Shown piece by piece: positions 1 to 7,766 of a stretch of 23,809 nt of DNA. How positions within the stretch are numbered: the first letter of the stretch is position 1; every line of letters starts with the position of its first letter. The notes under the pieces were generated by a model, which made no database searches, was not told the DNA's origin, and was given only the letters and a program-made list of their open reading frames with translations. The stretch is from Suillus spraguei (lineage: Eukaryota; Basidiomycota; Agaricomycetes; Boletales; Suillaceae), in contig JABCPU010000853.1 of NCBI GenBank assembly GCA_016800925.1, positions 1 through 23,809 on the forward strand, read 5' to 3'. The position numbers were made by a program, and so were the translations under genes.

Positions 1-285
1 GTGAGTGATAGGCCTTGTGGTTAGTAGGGTGAGGCTGTCGATGACCTCGATCTACAGATCTAGTGGGTGTTAGTGTACACCAAGAAAGTAGCGAGTTCAC
101 AAGGTCAAAGGGTCGAAAAGATATCAGTGAAAGATAGGGCATTAACACCGTCTAAAAGAGTTGGGTTACTTGAGCTGATGCTCTCTTTCATCCCTCAAAA
201 GCGATAACGAGAATGCATTCACCTACAGGATAATGGTCAGTATAATAGATGCAGACAACATATGACGAAGACATCACCAAAAGTC
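1..285 (-). pseudogene. partial duplicate of an OLA1 exon and its upstream intron
   Basis: Read on the minus strand, bases 51-1 match the OLA1 exon at 12100-12050 and translate as IEVIDSLTLLTTRPITH, against [17 protein letters not shown] in the gene. Bases 52-222 match the last intron unit of that gene (12101-12273), and about 223-285 match the end of the next unit. Homology then stops. The exon runs off the left edge, so the copy could be a fragment or part of a second, diverged paralogue. The acceptor before the exon (CTGTAG) and the composite junction at 222/223 (CTGTAG|GTGAAT) are both preserved. I infer a segmental duplication of part of OLA1; whether it is expressed cannot be judged. 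Confidence 0.75.
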
Positions 286-376
286 CACAGTTCAGAATTT
301 GCCTGATTTGGGTTGCGGCTGCGCCACAACGCTTCTCAGACGTGCCACGTCATGGTCATAAGCGATCGTGCATACA

Positions 377-438
377 ATGTCGTGCTAAACTATATGGCAT
401 CTGGACTATGTCATGCTAAGCTATATGTCAACCTGACA
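377..438. repeat. 31-bp direct repeat, two copies
   Basis: Two adjacent imperfect copies of a 31-bp unit beginning ATGTCGTGCTAA / ATGTCATGCTAA. No function is visible. Confidence 0.6.
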
Positions 439-486
439 GCGAGTAGCTAATGTTTGTCTCGGTCTGCTATGACATTATATATCCCA

Positions 487-758
487 CATCAGGAAATTCA
501 CACATTCCTTAACATGCTTAATCAGCTTAACTCACTTATCTCAAAACTTGTTTGCTCTCTCTCACATCATTCACCTGGCATATCTTATATTTTTGAGTGC
601 GAAATACAATAAAACATGTATATTAATATATCTCAACTTTTTTTTTCTGAATTCATTCACATTGAAATTTTGGACAAGTAGATTCAATTTCACCAAGGCA
701 GTTAAGTGTAAATAAGTCCGCATAAGGGCACGTCAAGGAATGTGTGAATTTCCTGATG
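487..758. mobile_element. MITE-like element with 24-bp perfect terminal inverted repeats
   Basis: The 24 bases at 487-510 (starting CATCAGGAAATTCACACATT) recur as their exact reverse complement at 735-758, and similarity continues imperfectly about 9 bases further inward. The 224-bp interior is AT-rich and has no convincing ORF. Size, termini and lack of coding fit a non-autonomous DNA element. A clear target-site duplication is not visible. The element ends about 30 bp from the stop of the decayed transposase tail, so it could instead be subterminal sequence of that larger element. Confidence 0.5.
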
Positions 759-787
759 CATGTGTAGTATATCATTAAGCAATATAA

Positions 788-1965
788 TTATAGTGCGCCA
801 TAACGTGCAAGTACATCATCATCAAGTTCCTCATCTGAATCAGCCTCTACTTTATTGTCTGGGTCTTCCTTGTCTTCCTTGTCTTCACCTTCATCTAATT
901 CACCCTCCTCTTCCTCGCTGTCTTCCTCGCCATCCTCCCTAGTATTCATATCAACATCATCCCATTCTTCATATCGTCGTCAGGGGTATTTGCTGGGGCT
1001 CCGTCACTCTGCAAAAAGTCGTCCCACTCCCATGTGACCTTATGACTGATGCCTCCACCGTGAAAGTGCATAAACATATCTCTGTCTACAAATCTAGTAC
1101 AGTAGTCAGAACTGTCAATAGTTTAGAAGCAAAGTAGGACATACATATTGACATAATGAAACCGCCGGTCTGTGTCACCATCCTCCTCGTGACGGACAAA
1201 CAATGGTCCCATATAGTGATCTGTGTGTTCACATGCGAATGCGGGAATGAGATGGACCCCACGAATTACATTATCAGGATCTAGAAATCCAAAACATCCA
1301 GGATCATCACCTGTGAAGAATCCAAGCCAGTGCAAGTGCTTAGCAGACCAGCTGCCCTTGAATGTAACATCACACGCAAACCAGCGTACAAAAAGTACAT
1401 CCATGTGCAGCGGTTTCGATGTAGAGGTGTTTTTGTCGCCGTAATACCAAACATCTAAGTGCAAAATTCGGATGACCCATGCATACTAGTATGGGTGGCG
1501 TTTGTCGTTATTTTCATGCGAGAGTACCATGATGTCAGCATGAGTCCGAGGGTTTATCGTGTCTTGCTCCCTTCAAAGGTCGTACATGGTGTAATTGACC
1601 TGCAACACACCATGTTCATGGATTTGGTTGTTAGCAAATATAACCTGATCCCAATCTTTATTGGTAAAGTTGTGCTCATCACCCGAGTATTTGATCCCTT
1701 GGAGGTGGGCTAGAAGATGATCTTTCAGTTGCAGGATAAAATTCTAAAGCACAGCATATTAGAATTAGTACTAGTGTAAAAATACCACATACCTTCTTTG
1801 CTGGATCCTCAGAGTTGAGTTTGCTCAACCATGCAGTGAGATCAGAGGATGCCTTTGGGTACTTTGAAATATGGTAGTGGTCAGATGGTGAAGTGCATTG
1901 ACGTTTCTTTCTGGACTGGCTGGCTGCTCCTGCAAGAAGTTCATGTTGTTTCAATATCTTCTTCA
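788..1965 (-). pseudogene. decayed C-terminal part of a transposase-associated ORF (Plavaka-like)
   Basis: Minus-strand reading recovers a spliced C-terminal region. First comes an exon with DLTAWLSKLNSEDPAKK, then an intron at 1744-1792, then LKDHLLAHLQGIKYSGDEHN and VNYTMYDL. In-frame TGA (1573-1575, at an expected Arg codon) and TAG (1486-1488, at an expected Trp) follow. Next is HMDVLFVRWF, FGFLDPDNVIRGVHLIPAF, an intron at 1094-1144, and FVDRDMFMHFHGGG. A frameshift near 970-980 then leads to a highly acidic tail (many Glu/Asp) ending at the stop at 788. From memory these motifs occur in many near-copies in Agaricomycete genomes, at the C-end of Plavaka/CACTA-type transposase ORFs. The family name is the less certain part. 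The TGA is a CGA-to-TGA type change, consistent with decay at methylated CpG. The upstream part is cut off by the Tc1 insertion at 1966. Confidence 0.6.
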
Positions 1966-1967
1966 TA

Positions 1968-2177
1968 CAGTGGCTCAAAAAACTGTCCGCATGTTTTGAC
2001 ATTTTTCACTATCTATGATATTGTGTGAGAATGAACAAATTCCTCAAGGACATACTTATACCACATTGTAGTATGGCTTCAGGGCTTTTATTTGAGCCCT
2101 ACACCGTGGGAATCGGCGGAGATATGGTGGAGATATAAGGCTTATAAAATGATGACTCATGTGGACAGTTTTTTGAG
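1968..2177. repeat. left terminal repeat of Tc1 copy A, internally folded back
   Basis: The outer end (CTCAAAAAACTGTCCGCATG) is mirrored by an inner inverted copy at the other end of the same repeat (CATGTGGACAGTTTTTTGAG at about 2158-2177). Each 210-bp terminal repeat is therefore itself a foldback. The equivalent repeats of copy B lie at 5160-5371 and 6567-6776. Confidence 0.85.
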
Positions 2178-2327
2178 TGTATATTAAAACTATATAAATC
2201 ATTATTTATGACACCATAAAAATCATGCCACTATTGTATAAATTATAAAGTGGTGTCATTATGTTATTTTATGACTATATCTAACTATATAAACCAGAAT
2301 ATCTCATGTATCATAGTCATAATCACC

Positions 2328-3344
2328 ATGAAAGCCATCTCCTCTGCTCAAAGAGATAATATCCTCTCTCTGTCTTATGCTGGCCTCTCTGCTCGCCAAA
2401 TTTCCTCTAGAACTGGAGTATGCAAGTCCACTGTGGCCAAGTTCATCAAAGAAAGCCACCCAGACAAGGAAAACTCTTGTGGAGGACGTCCATCCAAGCT
2501 TACCTCTACTGACAAAAGGGCTATTATCCAACATATCACTACAGGAAAGGCTGATAATGCTGTCCAAGCCACCCATTATATCAATTCCACCATCACTACC
2601 CCTGTCTCTTCACAAACTGTGAGGAATGTTCTCAAGGCAGCTCATCTCAAGGCAGTAACAAAGAAGAAAAAGCCTCTTCTCTCCATCAAACATAGGCAGA
2701 GAAGACTAGCCTTTGCCTTAGCTCATCAACACTGGACTGTAGAGGACTGGAAGTGTGTTATATGGTCAGATGAGACCAAAATCAATAGGATTGGGTCAGA
2801 TGGGAAGGTGTATGTATGGAAAAAGAAGGGAGATGGCCTAACAGACAGAGAGGTTAATGGGACTGTCAAGTTTGGAGGAGGTTCTTTAATGGTATGGGGC
2901 TGTATGGGATGGAATGGTGTGGGAATGCTTGCTAAGGTTGAGGGGAAGATGAATGCTGAGCAGTATGTGGACATTTTAAATGACCACTTGCTGCCTAGCT
3001 TGGCAGAATCAGGGATTGATGAAGAAGATATCATTTTCCAATAGGATAATGATCCCAAGCACACATCCAGAAGAGCTAGGGAATGGTTTGAAGAACATAA
3101 CATCAATGTTCTTGACTGGCCAGCACAGTCTCCTGATGTCAATGTCATTGAACATCTCTGGGGAACACTCAAGAAAAAGCTTCAAGCCTATGAAAACCCC
3201 CCTAAAGGAGTATGGGAGCTTTGGGAGAGAGTAGCAGTGGAATGGGGGAAGATCACAGCTGAGGATTGCCAGAAATTAATTGAGAGTATGCCTAGAAGGA
3301 TAGAGGCAGTAATTAAAGCCAAGGGAGGTCATACAAAATACTAG
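2328..3344 (+). pseudogene. Tc1-type transposase interrupted by an amber codon (copy A)
   Basis: I choose ATG 2328 (MKAISSAQRD) because it opens the N-terminal helix-turn-helix domain and follows a TATA-like CTATATAAACC at about 2284. An in-frame ATG at 2250 would add 26 unconserved residues. The paired HTH (LSYAGLSARQISSRTGVCKS, then GGRPSKLT) is followed by the DDE domain. The first Asp is in VIWSDETKINR, the second in DNDPKHTS, and the Glu in DVNVIEHLWG. Spacing between the last two is 34 residues (DD34E). TAG at 3042-3044 sits where this family has Gln (FQQDNDPKH), directly before the second catalytic Asp. The frame then continues intact to TAG at 3342. Without the amber codon the protein would be about 338 residues, the normal Tc1 length. 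Confidence 0.9.
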
Positions 3345-3625
3345 AATACCTGGTTATTACTGTAAAATACTTGAGTCAAAAAACTGTCCGCATGAGTCAC
3401 CATTTTGTGAGCCTTGTATCTCCACCATATCTCCACCGATTCCCACGGTGTAGGGCTCAAATGAAAGCCCTGAAGCCATACTACAATGTGGTATAAGCAT
3501 GTTTTCGAAATATCTTATCAAGATGGAAGTCAAGATAACTGAAAGCCAGAGGTGCAGAGATAACCAAAAGCCGGACACAGGTATTAACCTAAAAGGAGTA
3601 ACGCGCAGGTGCGCGGGAATAGTTT

Positions 3626-3812
3626 CGGATATGAGCATGGATCGGATATGGACACGGATCGGATATGGACATGGATTGGATATGAACACGGATCAGATAT
3701 GGACATGGATCGGATATGGACACAGGTCGGATATGGACACAGATCAGATGAGTGGATCAGATCGGATGGATGGACTGAGTCGGATATGGATATGGATTAG
3801 ATATGGATGGAT
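3626..3812 (+). repeat. 17-bp minisatellite
   Basis: About ten imperfect tandem copies of CGGATATGGACACGGAT, drifting at the right end to GGATATGGATGG. The long open frame across it (3499-4122, rich in MDTDRIW-like repeats) is a by-product of the period and has no recognisable domain. The array lies about 120 bp from the truncated end of Tc1 copy A. Confidence 0.85.
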
Positions 3813-3851
3813 GTTGATTGGGTGTCCAGATGTCCATGGATCAGACCTGAA

Positions 3852-4925
3852 TGTACGGTATATGACACCGGTCCACAGATCCTGTCTGGACCACCCATCC
3901 AAATGTGCTCACTTCTCGCACCTTAACTCCCTTGTGTATATCTGCGTCTATCTCCTTTCGTCATTCCTCCTGTTTCTGGTATTCCGGCTGTGTATATTTC
4001 CGTCCTGTGTCACTGATCCGTTACCTGTGTTCATTTCTGATTCATGCTTACTGATCTGCTGTGCATTAACTAATAGACTTCCGTTACACTTCGTACATAG
4101 CCCTCGGTCCCAGACTTGTTGATTATCCGTCTTAGATACTTACAGTATATAAACCACTTGTAGATCTCCGTAGAACCTTAGTTTGAATATCATCTTAGAT
4201 TCTGCTCATTCTGCTTCCTCCAGACTTAAGCCACTTTCCGCTCTAAGTCATCTTCCGAGACTTGGGATTGAATCCTATAGTCTATATCTCCGACTCTATC
4301 TTCGGATAGTCTATCTCTGTTAGTTTCTAGTTAGGAATTCATTCCGAAGCTAGTCTTAATCTTCGTTCTACTCCTACGTTCCAGATAACCTTCGGACATA
4401 TCATATCCGATACCTTCGGACGTCCAGATCCATCATGCAACTCCTTCCGGATTTTCGGACGTATAACTTCTCCCTGAAATAAGGGGCATTACTCGGGAAA
4501 GGGGCACAGTGCATGAACTGAGGCCAAAGCCCTTTGGATCTCTCTACCTTTGAGTATGGTCTTAACAGCCTAGAAGGTTCATTCCTAGGCCAATCTATTC
4601 AAGTGCCCAAGTCTACTGCCTAGAAGGTTCATTCCTGGGCCAATCTATTTCACACCCAGTTTATTGTCTAGAAGGATCTTTCCTAGACAAATCTATCCAC
4701 ATACACCCAGTTCCCAGCCTAGACAGTCTACCCTAGTCTCAGTTTTCCAAGAGCAGATTTCTGAAGATAGCTCCAGCTAAGTTAATCACCAGATTGGTTT
4801 AGTGGGCCTCCCAAGAACTCACACATTATCTACCACAAAAACTAGAAAAGTTGTAGACTGTGTTAATCGAGGACTGGCAAGAAGTCTTATCCCAGTGTAA
4901 TTGTGGTGTCATTACATTCCTTACA
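3852..4925 (+). repeat. LTR-like block (possible solo LTR)
   Basis: It begins TGTACGGTATATGACACC and ends GGTGTCATTACATTCCTTACA-like sequence, giving TGT...ACA ends with short imperfect inverted termini. Inside are a TATA-like AGTATATAAACC at about 4144 and a pyrimidine-rich downstream stretch, as in fungal LTRs. No coding region is visible. The flanking 5-mers (CTGAA and CGCTT) do not match, and no primer-binding site or polypurine tract was recognised. It may be one LTR of a rearranged element, or not an LTR at all. Confidence 0.35.
4568..4738 (+). repeat. array of about 50-bp repeats, each with a short hairpin
   Basis: Four units start at 4568, 4618, 4666 and about 4717. Each begins with an inverted repeat: GCCTAG..CTAGGC, GCCTAG..CTGGGC, GTCTAG..CTAGAC, and a degenerate GCCTAG..CCTAGTC. 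The spacer carries CAATCTATT/CAAATCTATC and then CCCA(A)GT. Stem changes between units are compensated or wobble-compatible. The array lies inside the LTR-like block. Confidence 0.7.
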
Positions 4926-5159
4926 CGCTTTTATATAAGACCCTCAGTTATCAAGACAATGGCCCATGGGAACAACTGACAATTTTTCTACACAGATGGT
5001 AGTATACTGTTTTTTTAAAGAAGCATTGCATGTACGCTGATACACACTCCTAGGGTGAATTGGATCATCGAACTCTCAAACGTTGGTACCCAAGAACTCC
5101 GAACAACAAGAAAATGACATCCAAAAACATGGCTCATCAAGAGGCACACAACCAACTTA
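4926..5159. other. short spacer between LTR-like block and Tc1 copy B
   Basis: It contains a TATATAAG at about 4933 and a T-run followed by A-rich sequence near 5010. No ORF with recognisable content. Confidence 0.5.
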
Positions 5160-6776
5160 CAGTGGCTCAAAAAACTGCCCGCATGTTTTGGCATTTTTCA
5201 CTATCTATAATATTGTGTGAGAACAAACAAATGCCTCAAAAACATGCTTATACCACATTGTAGTATGGCTTCAGGGCTTTCATTTGAGCCCTACACCGTG
5301 GGAATCGGTGGAGATATGGTGGAGATACAAGGCTCACAAAATGGTGACTCATGCGGACAGTTTTTTGACTCAAGTATTTTACAGTAATAACCAGGTATTC
5401 TAGTATTTTGTATGACCTCCCTTGGCTTTAATTACTGCCTCTATCCTTCTAGGCATACTCTCAATTAATTTCTGGCAATCCTCAGCTGTGATCTTCCCCC
5501 ATTCCACTGCTACTCTCTCCCAAAGCTCCCATACTCCTTTAGGGGGGTTTTCATAGGCTTGAAGCTTTTTCTTGAGTGTTCCCCAGAGATGTTCAATGAC
5601 ATTGACATCAGGAGACTGTGCTGGCCAGTCAAGAACATTGATGTTATGTTCTTCAAACCATTCCCTAGCTCTTCTGGATGTGTGCTTGGGATCATTATCC
5701 TATTGGAAAATGATATCTTCTTCATCAATCCCTGATTCTGCCAAGCTAGGCAGCAAGTGGTCATTTAAAATGTCCACATACTGCTCAGCATTCATCTTCC
5801 CCTCAACCTTAGCAAGCATTCCCACACCATTCCATCCCATACAGCCCCATACCATTAAAGAACCTCCTCCAAACTTGACAGTCCCATTAACCTCTCTGTC
5901 TGTTAGGCCATCTCCCTTCTTTTTCCATACATACACCTTCCCATCTGACCCAATCCTATTGATTTTGGTCTCATCTGACCATATAACACACTTCCAGTCC
6001 TCTACAGTCCAGTGTTGATGAGCTAAGGCAAAGGCTAGTCTTCTCTGCCTATGTTTGATGGAGAGAAGAGGCTTTTTCTTCTTTGTTACTGCCTTGAGAT
6101 GAGCTGCCTTGAGAACATTCCTCACAGTTTGTGAAGAGACAGGGGTAGTGATGGTGGAATTGATATAATGGGTGGCTTGGACAGCATTATCAGCCTTTCC
6201 TGTAGTGATATGTTGGATAATAGCCCTTTTGTCAGTAGAGGTAAGCTTGGATGGACGTCCTCCACAAGAGTTTTCCTTGTCTGGGTGGCTTTCTTTGATG
6301 AACTTGGCCACAGTGGACTTGCATACTCCAGTTCTAGAGGAAATTTGGCGAGCAGAGAGGCCAGCATAAGACAGAGAGAGGATATTATCTCTTTGAGCAG
6401 AGGAGATGGCTTTCATGGTGATTATGACTATGATACATGAGATATTCTGGTTTATATAGTTAGATATAGTCATAAAATAACATAATGACACCACTTTATA
6501 ATTTATACAATAGTGGCATGATTTTTATGGTGTCATAAATAATGATTTATATAGTTTTAATATACACTCAAAAAACTGTCCACATGAGTCATCATTTTAT
6601 AAGCCTTATATCTCCACCATATCTCCGCCGATTCCCACGGTGTAGGGCTCAAATAAAAGCCCTGAAGCCATACTACAATGTGGTATAAGTATGTCCTTGA
6701 GGAATTTGTTCATTCTCACACAATATCATAGATAGTGAAAAATGTCAAAACATGCGGACAGTTTTTTGAGCCACTG
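5160..6776 (-). mobile_element. Tc1/mariner element, copy B (complete, 1617 bp)
   Basis: Both ends are present: CAGTGGCTCAAAAAACTG at 5160 and its inverse ending CCACTG at 6776, flanked by TA at 5158-5159 and 6777-6778, the canonical Tc1/mariner target duplication. Terminal repeats are about 210 bp (5160-5371 and 6567-6776). The two repeats of this one element differ from each other at many sites, yet each matches the corresponding repeat of copy A exactly as far as I compared. That points to two recent insertions of one source element. It landed in one arm of the foldback repeat at 6779-7766. Confidence 0.93.
5400..6416 (-). pseudogene. Tc1-type transposase interrupted by an amber codon (copy B)
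   Basis: This is the same gene as in copy A on the other strand: ATG at 6416, amber at 5700-5702 immediately before the second catalytic Asp (DNDPKHTS), and final stop at 5400-5402. The HTH, the first DDE aspartate (WSDETK) and the terminal glutamate (VIEHLWG) are present. The translated part before the amber codon is identical to copy A. As written it would give a product ending after the first catalytic Asp, which should be inactive. Activity would need read-through or a transposase supplied from elsewhere. Confidence 0.9.
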
Positions 6777-6778
6777 TA

Positions 6779-7091
6779 TTTAGCTAAGAGGCACGCAGCA
6801 AGCAAGTGGCGTCACGGAAGTTAAGGTAAGTCTTGCCATAGCTTTAGTAATGGCGGAAACGAATATGCTATGCACCAATGGATCTTAGACGGAAATGGAA
6901 TGGACAGGAGGACATCAGTAGCAAGATTCGGTAAGGGGCAAGGATCCATGGAGCAAAAACAGTACCAGCGAAGCGAAAAGGGGTAATGCTCGCTATAGGG
7001 GTTTTCTTGGTAGCTGCTGTAGGCAGTAATGAGACACTTGTGTAAAATGGCACTTTCATGATCAGCGTGACTTTGTTCACTACACCGGTAC
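6779..7091 (-). repeat. left arm of a diverged foldback
   Basis: The reverse complement of this segment aligns end to end with 7452-7766 at roughly two-thirds identity. Shared blocks include AAAGTCACGCTGA, ACAAGTGTCTCATTA, ATCCATTGGTGCATAG and GTGTGCCTCTT-like. Open frames through it (for example 6868-7140, minus) contain KVTLIMKVPFYTSVSLLP, partly echoed as KVTLTIKTLFSTSVSLAS in the right arm, so it may derive from an old coding sequence. I do not recognise a family. Tc1 copy B is inserted exactly at its outer end. Confidence 0.65.
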
Positions 7092-7451
7092 TCATAGAGC
7101 CGCCAGGGACAATGACCTCCTGTTTCAGCTGTACACACATTCACAACAAACACCTCCTAGTATCCTGCCTGCATGATGCAGTTGGACAGTTTTTACCACC
7201 GTTCAGGGATTAGGAACTCTTAAAACTGAATAATGACTTGGTAACCGTTAAAATGATCTCCCCACATAAACAAGAGCCCAGAGGTTGCGAGGAGAATATT
7301 TCACCCCAAAGCAGAAAGTGTCGCCCTGTATCCCCACATCACTTCTCCTAATCAACTGTCTGCACCCAATACAATCAATACATTATAACAACATGTTTAC
7401 ACCACTCCACCCGATGCTTGATACCCCTTATCAACAAACCCTGTACCTGGT
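7092..7451. other. spacer of the foldback, no gene seen
   Basis: About 360 bp between the two foldback arms. It ends with a short duplication, TGTACCTGG twice in a row at about 7442-7459. No convincing ORF, RNA gene or further repeat was seen. Confidence 0.5.
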
Positions 7452-7766
7452 GTACCTGGTGTAGCGAGAAAAGTCACGCTGACCATCAAAACCCTGTTTT
7501 CAACAAGTGTCTCATTAGCGTCTGCAGTGGCAACTGAAGAATTCCCTTATAGCAAGGAAATAGCCTTTTCACTCTGCTAAGGCGGAACCGTTCTTCTTCC
7601 GTGAACCCTTACCGGATCCTCGCACCAATGCCCTCATGTCCCGTCCAATTCTGTCTAGAATCCATTGGTGCATAGTTACTTCACTTCCGCTGTTACTAAA
7701 TCTATGGCAGGATTTACCTTACATCTCAAGGGGCCACTGCACACTGTGTGCCTCTTTACTAAATAC
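7452..7766 (+). repeat. right arm of the diverged foldback
   Basis: Inverted counterpart of 6779-7091 with nearly equal length (315 and 313 bp). It has several stops in every frame that corresponds to the other arm, so if it was ever coding it is now dead. Confidence 0.65.

Larger units (their letters stand above)
1968..3508 (+). mobile_element. Tc1/mariner element, copy A (right end truncated)
   Basis: The element begins CAGTGGCTCAAAAAACTG just after a TA dinucleotide (1966-1967) and carries a 210-bp terminal repeat (1968-2177). A transposase gene and a partial right terminal repeat (about 3373-3508) follow. Compared by eye with copy B (5160-6776, opposite strand) it looks identical through both terminal repeats and the coding region I checked. 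Identity ends within a few bases of 3505, where about 80 bp of the terminal repeat are missing. The left junction falls inside the decayed transposase-associated ORF. The missing right end means it can no longer move by itself in this form. Confidence 0.9.

Noticed and set aside
2726..3172. 148-codon frame antisense to the Tc1 transposase (also 5572-6018)
   Set aside because: It exists in both copies only because the copies are identical; it overlaps the conserved DDE frame.
3499..4122. 207-codon open frame with MDTDRIW-like repeats
   Set aside because: The open frame is produced by the 17-bp minisatellite and runs into LTR-like DNA; no domain and no gene structure.
5139..6794. AAGAGGCAC on both sides of Tc1 copy B (5139-5147 and 6786-6794), considered as a target-site duplication
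   Set aside because: It lies 8-12 bp away from the element ends, and the TA dinucleotides at 5158 and 6777 are the proper duplication; the 9-mer match is likely chance or an older repeat.
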